Origin: Heyndrickxia camelliae
GTDB lineage: Bacteria; Bacillota; Bacilli; Bacillales; Bacillaceae_C
Assembly: GCF_002844575.1 (NCBI RefSeq)
Contig: NZ_PIQO01000012.1
Coordinates: 1-64,000, forward strand
Length of the DNA stretch: 64,000 bases
Direction of reading: 5' to 3'
Position numbers and translations under genes: made by a program. The notes under the pieces are model-generated. The model did not search any database. It had not been told where the DNA came from and was given only the letters and a program-made list of their open reading frames with translations. Of this stretch, positions 43,642 to 53,027 are shown piece by piece. Position 1 is the first letter of the stretch. The number at the start of each line of letters is the position of its first letter.

Positions 43642-45108
43642 TTGGAAATACATTCATTATCAAAAACGAAAAAGGATAGCGAACCGCAAACATTAAAGCG
43701 AAGCCTTAAATCACGTCATTTATCAATGATTTCTCTTGGAGGAACAATTGGTACTGGTCTTTTCCTTGCCAGTGGAGGAGCGATTCATTCAGCAGGACCA
43801 GGAGGAGTTATTGTTGCGTACCTATTAATTGGTATTATGGTTTATTTTCTTATGACCAGTCTTGCAGAAATGGCGGCTTATATGCCAGTTGCCGGTACTT
43901 TTAGTACGTATGCCACTAAATTTGTAGATCCTTCTCTGGGATTTGCTCTTGGCTGGAATTACTGGTATAACTGGGCAATTACTATTGCAGCTGAATTATC
44001 CGCCGCAACCATTATTATGAAATTCTGGTTTCCACATACTCCATCGCTTATTTGGAGTGCAATTTGCTTAATCATCATGTTTTTGCTTAACTATCTTTCA
44101 GTCAAAGGCTTTGGTGAGGCAGAATTTTGGTTTTCTATTATAAAAGTTATTACGGTTATTGTTTTTATTATTACTGGGTTCTTAATGATCTTTGGAATTA
44201 TGGGGAATAACCCGGTTGGTTTTAAAAACTTTACGATCGGAGATGCTCCTTTCCATGGCGGATTCATGGCCATGCTCGGAATTTTCATGGCAGCTGGTTT
44301 TTCTTTTCAAGGTACAGAGCTTCTTGGAATCGCAGCAGGAGAAAGTGATAATCCGGAAAAAAGCATTCCAAAAGCAGTAAAGCAAGTATTTTGGAGAATC
44401 CTATTGTTTTACGTTTTAGCCATTCTTGTCATCGGATTATTAATTCCATACACAGATAAAAACTTAGCAAATGATGCTGTTACCATGAGTCCATTTACAA
44501 TAATCTTTAATAAAGCTGGGATTGCTTTTGCTGCCTCAGTGATGAATGCAATTATTTTGACCGCAGTACTATCAGCAGGTAACTCAGGCATGTACGCCTC
44601 TACGCGAATGCTTTGGGATTTAGCTCGTCAAGGAAAGGCACCTAAATTCTTAGCAAAGTTAAACAAAAATGGCGTACCAGTAAATGCTTTAATCGTGACA
44701 TCCTTAATTGGAACATTAGCATTCCTGGCCTCCCTATTTGGAGATGGAGTGGTGTATACTTGGCTATTAAATGCATCCGGTATGTCGGGCTTTATCGCGT
44801 GGCTAGGAATTGCTATCAGCCACTACCGATTCCGTAAAGCATATATAGCGCAAGGAAAGGATTTACGGGACCTTCCATATCGCTCTAAATTATTTCCATT
44901 TGGACCTATTTTTGCCTTTGTTCTTTGTGCCATTGTAATTCTTGGACAAAACTACTCAGCCTTTTTGGGCGGTAAAATTGATTGGAATGGAATTCTCGTT
45001 TCTTATATTGGATTGCCATTATTCATTATTATTTGGCTGGGATATAAGATTGTGAAGAAATCGAAAGTTATTCCTCTTCAAGAATGTGATTTCAACTATA
45101 AAGATTAA
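43642..45108 (+). CDS. lysP: Lysine-specific permease, AAT family
   Basis: About 488 residues from TTG 43642 (AAAGGGAG ten bases upstream); the open frame extends back to a GTG at 43600 without a site. Twelve-segment amino-acid/proton symporter: LKSRHLSMISLGGTIGTGLFLASG, MTSLAEMAAYMPVAGTFSTY, FQGTELLGIAAGESDNPEKSIPKAVKQVFWRI and GNSGMYASTRMLW are AAT-family signatures. Lysine as substrate is supported by the L-box riboswitch in its leader. Confidence 0.92.
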   Translation: MEIHSLSKTKKDSEPQTLKRSLKSRHLSMISLGGTIGTGLFLASGGAIHSAGPGGVIVAYLLIGIMVYFLMTSLAEMAAYMPVAGTFSTYATKFVDPSLGFALGWNYWYNWAITIAAELSAATIIMKFWFPHTPSLIWSAICLIIMFLLNYLSVKGFGEAEFWFSIIKVITVIVFIITGFLMIFGIMGNNPVGFKNFTIGDAPFHGGFMAMLGIFMAAGFSFQGTELLGIAAGESDNPEKSIPKAVKQVFWRILLFYVLAILVIGLLIPYTDKNLANDAVTMSPFTIIFNKAGIAFAASVMNAIILTAVLSAGNSGMYASTRMLWDLARQGKAPKFLAKLNKNGVPVNALIVTSLIGTLAFLASLFGDGVVYTWLLNASGMSGFIAWLGIAISHYRFRKAYIAQGKDLRDLPYRSKLFPFGPIFAFVLCAIVILGQNYSAFLGGKIDWNGILVSYIGLPLFIIIWLGYKIVKKSKVIPLQECDFNYKD

Positions 45109-45116
45109 CCTGTATA

Positions 45117-45143
45117 AGGCCGTCAAATGGACGGTCTTTTTTT
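45117..45143 (+). terminator. Terminator of lysP
   Basis: GGCCGTC AAATG GACGGTC with one G-U-type pairing and seven T. Confidence 0.85.
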
Positions 45144-45234
45144 AATTTAAAATAGAAAACATCACTTCTTTACGAATAGAACTCCTTTAATAATCAAATT
45201 CTAATAATACCTTTTACTTAGAGGAGGATCATAA

Positions 45235-46233
45235 ATGGCACATACCAAACTGACAAGTGCTGAAATCGGCGGACTCTGGTCCACCTATATGAATAGCAGT
45301 ATGGAGTGGTGCCTTATTACGTATTTTCTACACCATATAAAGGATTCTGAGATAAAAGCTATTTTGGAACAAGCTTTAGGATACTCAAATAAAAGATTAA
45401 ATTCTTTAAAAGAGCTCTTTTCAAGTGAAAATATTCCGATTCCAGAAGGTTTTACTGAAAAAGATTTAAACTTGAAGGCACCACCATTATTCTATGATCC
45501 ATTTGCCTTAACCTTTGTGTATTCACTTAGTAAGATGGATTTAATTTTGTACTCCTTCATCACAACAAATATTTGCCGCTTAGATTTACAAGAATTTTTC
45601 ACTATAACTGTAAAGGAAAATACAGAACTTTATAAGTCCTCCACTACTTTGCTGTTATCAAAAGGATTATACGATCGTCCGCCAAAGATTCCGTATCCTA
45701 GCGAGGTAGAGTATGTAAAAAAGGAATCGTATATAAATGGATTTATTGGAAAAAAACGTCCTTTAAATGTTGTAGAGATAACGGAAATCTTCTCAAATAT
45801 TGAACGAAATTATTTCGCTATTTTATTATGTACGGGACTTCTTCAAGTCATCAAAGATCCGGAAATCAAAGAATACTTGAAGAATGGAAAGGAAATTTCG
45901 GAGAAGCAAATCAATCTTTTTAATGATATGTTAAAAAAGGAGGATCTTTTAGGAATTGTTCCAGTAAACATGGAGGTTACTGATTCCACCGATTCTCCCT
46001 TTTCGAATAAGCTCGTCATGGCACTTTTTTCCGCTTTAAATGCCATTGATGTTACCTTAATTGGACATGCGCTTTCTTTATCCTTTAGAACCGATTTATC
46101 TGCTCATTACAGTAAATTAATCGGCGAAATACTGTTATATAATAAAAAAGGCTTTGACATTTTAGTTGACCGCAAATGGTTGGAAAAACCTCCTAGCGCT
46201 CCTGATCGAGGAAAATTGCAAAATTCTAAGTAA
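45235..46233 (+). CDS. DUF3231 family protein
   Basis: 332 residues, two copies of the DUF3231 helical domain: residues about 8-165 (LTSAEIGGLWSTYMNSSMEWCLITYFLHH) and about 175-325 (LNVVEITEIFSNIERNYFAILLCTGLLQVIKD). DUF3231 proteins have a ferritin/DinB-like helical bundle and are common, multi-copy and uncharacterised in spore-forming Bacillaceae; a spore or coat role is sometimes suggested but unproven. Good ribosome site GAGGAGG. Single gene, convergent with cstA with a shared hairpin. Confidence 0.85.
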   Translation: MAHTKLTSAEIGGLWSTYMNSSMEWCLITYFLHHIKDSEIKAILEQALGYSNKRLNSLKELFSSENIPIPEGFTEKDLNLKAPPLFYDPFALTFVYSLSKMDLILYSFITTNICRLDLQEFFTITVKENTELYKSSTTLLLSKGLYDRPPKIPYPSEVEYVKKESYINGFIGKKRPLNVVEITEIFSNIERNYFAILLCTGLLQVIKDPEIKEYLKNGKEISEKQINLFNDMLKKEDLLGIVPVNMEVTDSTDSPFSNKLVMALFSALNAIDVTLIGHALSLSFRTDLSAHYSKLIGEILLYNKKGFDILVDRKWLEKPPSAPDRGKLQNSK

Positions 46234-46265
46234 AATAGAGCGGAGATACGTCTCCTGCTCTATTT
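46233..46265. terminator. Bidirectional terminator, DUF3231 gene / cstA
   Basis: AAATAGAGCGGAGA TACG TCTCCTGCTCTATTT, long stem with one bulged base, between convergent genes. Confidence 0.85.
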
Positions 46266-46272
46266 AATCTTC

Positions 46273-48075
46273 TTATATATTTCCTGTAGACATCTTTTCC
46301 ATTTTCACTTGTGGAGAAGTTAATAACTCAATCCATTTCTTAATCGCTGTTATCATAATGACTATACCAAGAACAAGCATGATAATGGATAATATACCGT
46401 TTAGAAGGCTATAACCTGCATCTGCATGATTTAAATAAACATTTTTCACCATCCAGTATCCTGCATAATTCACTGTTACATATAAGTAAGCCAACGGAAT
46501 TAAACAAGTAAGCATATACCTTTTTTTATCAGCAATTTTCAAGATAACTGTTGCTCCAACAATTAATCCTATGGAAGCCATTAATTGGTTTGAAACTCCA
46601 AATAATGCCCAAACGGACCCGATATCTCCTGAGAAAAGAAGGTAACCCCATAATAAACACGCTACTGCACTCGCAAAGATTGAACCTGGCATCCAGTCTG
46701 TTTTCTTCAAAGGTTTATAAATTTCGCCAAAAAAGTCTTGAATTAAATAACGCGCAACACGGGTTCCCGAATCAATTGCTGTTAAAATAAATACTGCCTC
46801 AAACATAATGACAAATTGGAAGAAGTACGGGGCAAGATGAGAGAACCAATGAATTTTAGTAAAAATATAGGTCATCCCAACCGCTAGTGTTACTGCTCCA
46901 CCTGTTCTTCCTTCTAATCCAAGGCCGATTTCATTTGCAAGATGCGGAAGCTGTGAAACATGCATTCCTAATGTTTTAAAAACCTCCGGTGTCGAGTTAA
47001 TAGCAAAATAATCTGCTGGTTGTAATGCTGTTGCTGCAATTAATGCCATAATTCCAACCACACACTCCACTAGCATTGCACCAAAGCCAACCACTTTAAT
47101 ATCTGTCCAACGATCAAGCATTTTTGGTGTTGTACCAGATCCAACGAAAGCGTGGAAACCGGAAATTGCACCACAAGCTATGGTGATAGAGATAAATGGC
47201 CAGACCGGACCAGCCATTACCGGGCCGCCTCCATGGACGAAGTCTGTTAACGCCGGCATTTTAATGGATGGGTTAATAATAAATACACCAATGATTAAAG
47301 CAATAAAGACGCCAATCTTCATAAAGCTGCTTAAATAATCTCGAGGTGCAAGCAATAACCATACAGGTAATGCTGCTGCAAAGAACGCATAAATAGGTAA
47401 AATAATAGCTAATGTTTTCGTATTTAATGTTAATAGATTTCCTAATGCAGTACCTTCAATATATGGTCCTACAAACACACAAACCATAATTAAGATAAAT
47501 CCTACAGTTGTTGTTAATTTTAAATTTCCAGTTTTCTTATAAAAGACTCCAACCCCAATTGCAATCGGAATTGTCATTCCTACGGAGAAAGTACCCCACG
47601 GATTATGTTGCAATGCATTTAACACCACCATGGATAAACCGGCCATTGTAATTGTAATAATAAATAGCATTGCTAAACCTGTACAAAATCCAGCAACAGG
47701 TCCCATTTCTTCTTTCGCTACTTCCGATAATGACTTTCCTTTTCGGCGCATTGAAGCAAATAATACTACTGCATCATGTACGGCTCCTCCAATAACCGCA
47801 CCAATCAGTAACCATAGTAAACTAGGAAGATAGCCAAATTGTGCAGCTAATATTGGGCCAACTAATGGACCTGCTGCAGCAATTGCCGCAAAATGATGAC
47901 CAAAAGTTACCCATTTATTCGTTGGAACATAATCTTTTCCATCATTAAATTCATGTGCTGGTGTTGGTGTTGCATCGCTTAATTTTAACACCTTAGCAGC
48001 CATGAACGTTCCATATAAACGATAAGCAATCATAAGTATACAAATCGATCCAATTACAATTGTAATCGCATTCAT
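46273..48075 (-). CDS. cstA: CstA family pyruvate/peptide transporter
   Basis: 600-residue membrane protein, about 16 segments, length as B. subtilis CstA. Signatures: GKDYVPTNKWVTFGHHFAAIAAAGPLVGPILAAQFGYLPSLLW near the N-terminus, GGAVHDAVVLFASMRRKGKSL, GFHAFVGSGTTPKMLDRW and AIDSGTRVARYLIQD. Originally linked to peptide use in carbon starvation; the related BtsT and Firmicute members import pyruvate. A perfect cre upstream indicates CcpA control, and the adjacent LytS/LytR pair matches the BtsS/BtsR-BtsT arrangement, so pyruvate uptake is the better inference. Confidence 0.92.
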   Translation of the reverse strand: MNAITIVIGSICILMIAYRLYGTFMAAKVLKLSDATPTPAHEFNDGKDYVPTNKWVTFGHHFAAIAAAGPLVGPILAAQFGYLPSLLWLLIGAVIGGAVHDAVVLFASMRRKGKSLSEVAKEEMGPVAGFCTGLAMLFIITITMAGLSMVVLNALQHNPWGTFSVGMTIPIAIGVGVFYKKTGNLKLTTTVGFILIMVCVFVGPYIEGTALGNLLTLNTKTLAIILPIYAFFAAALPVWLLLAPRDYLSSFMKIGVFIALIIGVFIINPSIKMPALTDFVHGGGPVMAGPVWPFISITIACGAISGFHAFVGSGTTPKMLDRWTDIKVVGFGAMLVECVVGIMALIAATALQPADYFAINSTPEVFKTLGMHVSQLPHLANEIGLGLEGRTGGAVTLAVGMTYIFTKIHWFSHLAPYFFQFVIMFEAVFILTAIDSGTRVARYLIQDFFGEIYKPLKKTDWMPGSIFASAVACLLWGYLLFSGDIGSVWALFGVSNQLMASIGLIVGATVILKIADKKRYMLTCLIPLAYLYVTVNYAGYWMVKNVYLNHADAGYSLLNGILSIIMLVLGIVIMITAIKKWIELLTSPQVKMEKMSTGNI

Positions 48076-48129
48076 TTTATGACACCCCTTTTACCACTCT
48101 TTTATATAACTTATCTACATTTTATAGGA

Positions 48130-48143
48130 TGAAAACGCTAACA
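48130..48143. promoter_or_regulatory. cre site of cstA
   Basis: TGAAAACGCTAACA, a full match to the CcpA consensus TGWAANCGNTNWCA, 55 bases upstream of the cstA start. Confidence 0.85.
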
Positions 48144-48156
48144 ATATCTTTTCACT

Positions 48157-48216
48157 GCGAAACGCAGAAATTTAGAGGTGAAATACAATATGCGTGTTAT
48201 GAAATGCACGAAATTT
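48157..48216. promoter_or_regulatory. Candidate LytTR-type direct repeats upstream of cstA
   Basis: GAAACGCAGAAATTT and GAAATGCACGAAATTT (plus strand) are direct repeats about 43 bases apart, between cstA and the regulator genes. LytTR regulators bind spaced direct repeats, so these are candidate sites of the LytR-type protein at 48265. Confidence 0.4.
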
Positions 48217-48235
48217 TGAAAAAACTCCATAAAAA

Positions 48236-48267
48236 AAGTTCGAGAAGATCCTCCACCCGAACTTTTA
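48236..48267 (-). terminator. Terminator of lytSR-type operon
   Basis: Minus-strand AAAAGTTCG ... CGAACTTTTTTT hairpin overlapping the response regulator stop. Confidence 0.8.
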
Positions 48268-49002
48268 AAACCCTATTGTTTGTTTCAGCTCTTTTATATA
48301 CGTTCTACTGACAGGGACAGATTCCCCATCTTTCATCACTAAGTTATAGGTAGAATTGAACCATGGTTCAATTTCTACAATTGCATCCAGATTAACAAGA
48401 TATCCACGATGAACGCGAATAATAGGTGTACCTTGCAGCTTCTTCTCAAATGTCACCAATGACTCACTTGCTTGATATTTTTGTTTTTCTGTTGCTATAA
48501 CTGTTTTTCCCTCGATGGTACCTATATAAAGAATTTCATGGATATGAATAATAATAATTCTTTCATCTACTGTAATGGCAAGCTTGTCCGATGGTACTTT
48601 CTTTTCACTAGCTACAGTCTCCATTGGATTACTTTTTTGTGGAAGAAAGCTAGTTAATTTCTCGACCGTTTGTTGGATTCTTTGTTCCTCAAATGGTTTT
48701 AAAATATAATCAATTGCATTTAATTGAAATGCTTTTAATGCATATTCGTCATATGCTGTTGCAAATACAACAGCAGGCTGCTTTCCTTTTTCCAACAGCT
48801 TTTCTACTAGATCGAGACCCGTTTCATTTGCCAACATAATATCTACAAATAAAACATCAATTGGTGTATCATCCATTCTCCCCAGCGCCTCTTCTATACA
48901 ATCTGCTTCCCCAACAATCTCGACTTGCTTCGTTCTTTTTAAAAGATACTTTAATTCATCCCGCGCTAAGGGTTCGTCATCCACTATAAAGGCTTTTAGC
49001 AT
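48265..49002 (-). CDS. LytTR response regulator
   Basis: 245 residues from ATG 49002. Receiver domain 1-120 with phosphoacceptor D54 (LFVDIML) and acidic DDE at 8-10; LytTR DNA-binding domain from about 140 (ITVDERIIIIHIHEILYIGTIEGKT, then IIRVHRGYLVNLDAIVEIEPWFNSTYNLVMKDGESVPVSRTYIKEL). Its start lies inside the end of the sensor gene, so the two are coupled. Likely activates the adjacent cstA gene. In B. subtilis the comparable LytST pair controls pyruvate facilitators, in E. coli BtsSR controls BtsT. Confidence 0.9.
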   Translation of the reverse strand: MLKAFIVDDEPLARDELKYLLKRTKQVEIVGEADCIEEALGRMDDTPIDVLFVDIMLANETGLDLVEKLLEKGKQPAVVFATAYDEYALKAFQLNAIDYILKPFEEQRIQQTVEKLTSFLPQKSNPMETVASEKKVPSDKLAITVDERIIIIHIHEILYIGTIEGKTVIATEKQKYQASESLVTFEKKLQGTPIIRVHRGYLVNLDAIVEIEPWFNSTYNLVMKDGESVPVSRTYIKELKQTIGF

Positions 49003-50767
49003 ACTCCTCACCCCACTTCTGTTCATTTACAGGCAGACTAATAGTGATAGTTGTACCTGAGAATGGTTTACTATCTATTTTAAAGTCAGCTTGCTGTCCA
49101 TAAATCTCATCTATTCGTTTTTTTATATTCCAAAGTGCAGTTCCTGTTCCCTCACTGGATTGTACCGTTTGTGTTCCTAGTTTTTTCCTTTGATCTTCCG
49201 TCATCCCTATCCCATTATCCATAGTCGTAATGTTAATCTTATCATTTTCTTGACAGGCATGAATGGAAATAACTCCTTTTTTCATTTTCTTAAATGCATG
49301 GTGTACTGCATTTTCCACTAGGGGCTGCAAAGTAAATGGAGGAATCAACACATTTTTAACCGACTCCTCAATATCCATAGAAACCTCGTATTTATCTGGA
49401 AAACGTGCTTGTTCTAGCGACAAATAAGCATGCACATGTTCCAATTCCTTTTCTAACGGAATAAGCATCTGTCTTGCACCTTGCAAATTACTTCTAAAAA
49501 ATTTACTTAGCTGCAATAATAATTTTCGCGCTTGATCTGCATCTGTTCTAATTAAACATGAAATCGTATTAATCGCATTAAATAAAAAATGAGGATGAAC
49601 CTGTGCTTGCAAGGCTTTGATTTCCGCGTCCTTTAATAATTTCCGTTGTCGTTCCGCCTCAGCAAATTCTAATTGTGATGAAAAAAGCCTTCCTAATCCT
49701 TCTACTAATTCTTCATCTACCATACTTAACCCATTTGTACTTTTAAAATATAGTTTTAAAGTACCTATCGCATGATTATGTGCCTTTAAAGGAAGAACGA
49801 TTGCGGAACTTAGTGGGCAATCCTCCCGATAACATTGGATTTCGTCCTTGGTGGTTGCTTTCTGAATGTTTCCTTGCTCCAGCACCTTCTTCGTAAGCTT
49901 TGTAGCCATACTTTTGAGTGGGATATGATGATCTGAAGCCAGTCCCACATGCGATAATACTTGATGACGATTCGTGATGGAAACAGCATCTGCCCCGGTA
50001 TGTTTTAATATAATCTCTGCAACTTGTTCACAGGATTCCTTATTTAATCCTTGTCTAAAAAACGGCAAGGTTAATTGGGCAATATATAATGCACGATGCG
50101 TTTGAAGAGTTCTGGTACGGTCCTCTTCCAAAAGAATCGTTTGAATAATAAGCATGAAAATAAACGTTCCGAATCCATTAACTGTAATCATTGGAAAGGC
50201 AATAATTTTTACAAGCTCCAAAGCAGATTCAAATGGTCTTGCAATTAGCAAAATGATTGCCATTTGCACACATTCCATTAAAACACCAATGATAACTGCT
50301 CTCATATATGCATTTTTTTCACGTATATTAAAACGTTTACCTAAAAGTCCTGTGACAATCCCGGCTATAATAGTGGAGATCCCACACGCAATACCCGTGT
50401 ATCCTCCAAATGAAAGGCGATGTAGGCCAGCAATAAGACCAGCACCTAAGCCAACAATAGGTCCTCCAAGTAATCCACCAATGGCAACCCCCATAATCCG
50501 TGTATTTGCTATAGCACTACTTCCTGATAATCCACCTATATGCCACTCCTCTAAAATCGAGCGATGGTGAATCTCAATTCCAGTATAATTGCTTATAATA
50601 CCAAATACACCGAACACCGTAATTAAAATGACTTTTTCTCTCATTACATGTTCATGATCAATTATTCGGCGAAACGATTTTAGTCGTGATAATAAAAACG
50701 CAACAATAATTAAAATTCCAGCACGCTCTAACATAACAGGAAGTAATTGTGCCAAAGAATCTCCCAC
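48977..50767 (-). CDS. LytS-type sensor histidine kinase
   Basis: 596 residues: N-terminal 5TMR_LYT membrane sensor (about 1-200; NTRIMGVAIGGLLGGPIVGLGAGLIAGLHRLSFGG is the family signature), a GAF domain (about 225-350), then the His_kinase domain with ALQAQVHPHFLFNAINTISCLIRTD (phosphohistidine near 390) and a HATPase_c with NAVHHAF and DNGIGM boxes. Senses extracellular pyruvate or a related signal in characterised relatives. Transcribed with the response regulator downstream, then a terminator, then cstA on the same strand. Confidence 0.92.
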   Translation of the reverse strand: MGDSLAQLLPVMLERAGILIIVAFLLSRLKSFRRIIDHEHVMREKVILITVFGVFGIISNYTGIEIHHRSILEEWHIGGLSGSSAIANTRIMGVAIGGLLGGPIVGLGAGLIAGLHRLSFGGYTGIACGISTIIAGIVTGLLGKRFNIREKNAYMRAVIIGVLMECVQMAIILLIARPFESALELVKIIAFPMITVNGFGTFIFMLIIQTILLEEDRTRTLQTHRALYIAQLTLPFFRQGLNKESCEQVAEIILKHTGADAVSITNRHQVLSHVGLASDHHIPLKSMATKLTKKVLEQGNIQKATTKDEIQCYREDCPLSSAIVLPLKAHNHAIGTLKLYFKSTNGLSMVDEELVEGLGRLFSSQLEFAEAERQRKLLKDAEIKALQAQVHPHFLFNAINTISCLIRTDADQARKLLLQLSKFFRSNLQGARQMLIPLEKELEHVHAYLSLEQARFPDKYEVSMDIEESVKNVLIPPFTLQPLVENAVHHAFKKMKKGVISIHACQENDKINITTMDNGIGMTEDQRKKLGTQTVQSSEGTGTALWNIKKRIDEIYGQQADFKIDSKPFSGTTITISLPVNEQKWGEEYAKSLYSG

Positions 50768-50955
50768 CCTTCATTAATTCCTATTATACAAAAATAGGCG
50801 GATACATTTAGTTTATTTAGTATGGAAAAATGCGGGATTTACGAAAAAGTACTTTGACTTTATTCCTTTCTAAAACACTTATTTTAATATTGTAGAAACG
50901 GAAACAATAATTTAATATAATATTGTCACTGCACCAACGGGTGGGAGGACAGGCC

Positions 50956-51438
50956 ATGAATAAACAGGAACAGATCATATTGGGTTTCAGGGACTTATTA
51001 AACAAGTTGGTTTGGCTTAATAAGCCTAAGATGGAAGATAGTCTTAAGGGTTATAAGCCTTCTGAGGTACATTGTATCGAATACATTGGAAAAAATGTAG
51101 ATTCCAACGTGACAAAACTTGCGGAGTCCTTTTATATGACTAGAGGTGCTATAAGTAAATTAACTAAGAAGCTTATAGAAAAGGGCTTAATCGAAAGCTA
51201 CCAAAAGCCGGAGAACAAGAAAGAGATCTATTTTAGGCTTACCGAGCAAGGGAAAAAAATTAACAAAATCCACGAGGAACTGCACAGAGAGTTTCAAGAG
51301 CGGGATAAAGCGGTGTTTGAGCAGTTAACTGAAGAACAATTTGACAGTATCCTTAGCTTCGTGGAAAAGTATAGTAGGCATTTGGATACAGAAATTCAGA
51401 AACTTGGTGTAGATATTAAGCCGAATAAATTGGAATAA
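50956..51438 (+). CDS. MarR family regulator
   Basis: 160-residue winged-helix regulator from ATG 50956 (GGGAGG seven bases upstream). DNA-binding part: SEVHCIEYIGKNVDSNVTKLAESFYMTRGAISKLTKKLIEKGLIESYQKPENKKEIYFRLTEQGKK; long dimerising helices at both ends. Lies 137 bases upstream of an MFS exporter with a terminator between, and two palindromes on the exporter's promoter are its probable targets. Ligand unknown, likely a substrate of the exporter. Confidence 0.88.
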   Translation: MNKQEQIILGFRDLLNKLVWLNKPKMEDSLKGYKPSEVHCIEYIGKNVDSNVTKLAESFYMTRGAISKLTKKLIEKGLIESYQKPENKKEIYFRLTEQGKKINKIHEELHREFQERDKAVFEQLTEEQFDSILSFVEKYSRHLDTEIQKLGVDIKPNKLE

Positions 51439-51450
51439 TGAAAATTACCA

Positions 51451-51486
51451 GCAGCCGAACTCTATTGAGAATAGGCTGCATTTTTT
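51451..51486 (+). terminator. Terminator of the MarR gene
   Basis: GCAGCC / GGCTGC outer stem with inner CTATT / AATAG, followed by TTTTTT. Confidence 0.85.
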
Positions 51487-51496
51487 ATCGTTGATA

Positions 51497-51518
51497 TTTT
51501 GTTGACAAAGAAACAAAA
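51497..51518. promoter_or_regulatory. MarR operator 1 over the exporter -35
   Basis: TTTTGTT-N8-AACAAAA, contains TTGACA (-35, 51502-51507) of a promoter with -10 TATCTT 17 bases later. Binding would block RNA polymerase. Confidence 0.7.
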
Positions 51519-51529
51519 TATTGTTATCT

Positions 51530-51551
51530 TTTTGTTGACAAGGAAACAAAC
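51530..51551. promoter_or_regulatory. MarR operator 2
   Basis: TTTTGTTGACAAGGAAACAAAC, a near copy of operator 1 exactly 33 bases downstream (about three helical turns, same face). Confidence 0.7.
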
Positions 51552-51575
51552 TTTCACTTACGAGAGGAGAATAAT

Positions 51576-52985
51576 ATGTCCATAGATAAAGTAAAGAAAC
51601 CGGGATTGCCAAAAGAAATTCTCACGGCTGCCTGGGCTATTGCACTAGGAGCAATTGCTCCAATGCTTGATTCAACAATGGTGAACATCGCAATCAATAA
51701 ACTAACTAGAGATTTCAACACAACATTGGATATCATCCAGTGGTCTATTACAGGTTATGTTTTAGCCCTTGCGATTGCAGTTCCAATATCTGGATGGCTC
51801 ATGAACAAATTTAACGGGAAGAAAGTATTCGTCGGCGCTGTCATCGCCTTTGGTGTGATTTCTATTCTTGCTGGAATTAGTTGGGACATCTCCAGCTTCA
51901 TCTTCTTCCGTTTGCTTCAAGGATTTAGTGCTGGTATTATTACCCCGCTTATGTCGACACTCTTGGTTAAAACCGCAGGCCCGGAAAATCTGGGAAGAGT
52001 TATGGCAATCGTCAGCACACCAATGATCTTCGGCCCAATCTTAGGACCTGTAATCGGGGGCTTAATCGTTCAAGGTGCATCATGGCATTGGATTTTCTTC
52101 ATCAACGTAATCATCGTTTCCATTGCTGCACCATTTATGATGAAAACTATTCCTGACTTTAAACCATTCAATAAAGATAGTAAACTCGATATTTTTGGGA
52201 TTACCGTCTTATCCATAATGAGTGCGTCAATGATTTACGGCATTACGAGGGCAACGGACCATGCATCCTTTAACAATGGCCAAACAATCTTATGGGTGGG
52301 TATTGGCTTTGTTTTGGCAGTAATTTATCTGATATACAATCGAATTAGAAAGAATCAAACCGTGCTTCCGATGAATTTATTTTTACGCAAGAACTTCTTA
52401 GCAGCCAGCAGCGGTTTATTCTTAGCCAACATAGCTGTCATGGGACCAATGTTAATACTTCCACTTTTCTTTCAAAACTTCCGTCATTTTACTTCAAGTG
52501 AGGCAGCGCTTGCGTTAGTCCCGCAAGGAGTTGGCATGCTTGTTACTCGACCAATGATTGGAAAAATGATTGATAAAATTGGTGCGAAATACGTGGTTAT
52601 AGTAAGCCTTATGCTTTCGCTTATCGGTACTATTCCGCTTATCTTTGTCACCGATAAAACAAATATGATTTGGATTTCCATCTTATTGTTTATCCGTGGA
52701 ACCAGTTTCGGAGGAATTATGCTTCCGTTGACGAGTGACGCTTATACAGGACTCGACAGCAAACAACTTCCTGAAGCGGGTGTCGGTATTAATATTATTG
52801 AAAACCTTGGTTCAAGCTTTGGCTCAGCTGCCATCGCGACCATTGTCGCAACTGTTACACAAGGATTAAAGCCAAGTATTTCCAGTAACTTAAGAGGCTA
52901 TCATGCCGGATTCTTCATATCCGCCATTGTCCTTGCGCTAATCTTCATCCCTAGTCTTTTCCTCACACATAAAAAGAATGCATAA
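51576..52985 (+). CDS. MFS multidrug exporter, DHA2 (EmrB/QacA) family
   Basis: 469 residues, 14 predicted membrane segments. DHA2 hallmarks: APMLDSTMVNIAINKL in helix 1, IQWSITGYVLALAIAVPISGWLMNKFNGKKVF (motif A region), RLLQGFSAGIITPL and FGPILGPVIGG (motif C, antiporter motif). Proton-driven efflux of hydrophobic drugs or cations is typical; substrate unknown. Repressed by the upstream MarR protein through two operators, by inference. GAGAGGAG precedes ATG 51576. Confidence 0.92.
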   Translation: MSIDKVKKPGLPKEILTAAWAIALGAIAPMLDSTMVNIAINKLTRDFNTTLDIIQWSITGYVLALAIAVPISGWLMNKFNGKKVFVGAVIAFGVISILAGISWDISSFIFFRLLQGFSAGIITPLMSTLLVKTAGPENLGRVMAIVSTPMIFGPILGPVIGGLIVQGASWHWIFFINVIIVSIAAPFMMKTIPDFKPFNKDSKLDIFGITVLSIMSASMIYGITRATDHASFNNGQTILWVGIGFVLAVIYLIYNRIRKNQTVLPMNLFLRKNFLAASSGLFLANIAVMGPMLILPLFFQNFRHFTSSEAALALVPQGVGMLVTRPMIGKMIDKIGAKYVVIVSLMLSLIGTIPLIFVTDKTNMIWISILLFIRGTSFGGIMLPLTSDAYTGLDSKQLPEAGVGINIIENLGSSFGSAAIATIVATVTQGLKPSISSNLRGYHAGFFISAIVLALIFIPSLFLTHKKNA

Positions 52986-53027
52986 AAAGGAACCTGCACT
53001 AGAATATTGGAGCACAGGTTCCTTTTT
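52984..53027 (+). terminator. Terminator of the MFS gene
   Basis: Perfect 13-base arms AAAAAGGAACCTG / CAGGTTCCTTTTT. Confidence 0.9.

Noticed and set aside
48129-48311. Plus-strand open frame of 60 residues upstream of cstA
   Set aside because: It covers the cre site, the regulator terminator and the end of the response regulator gene; no ribosome site.
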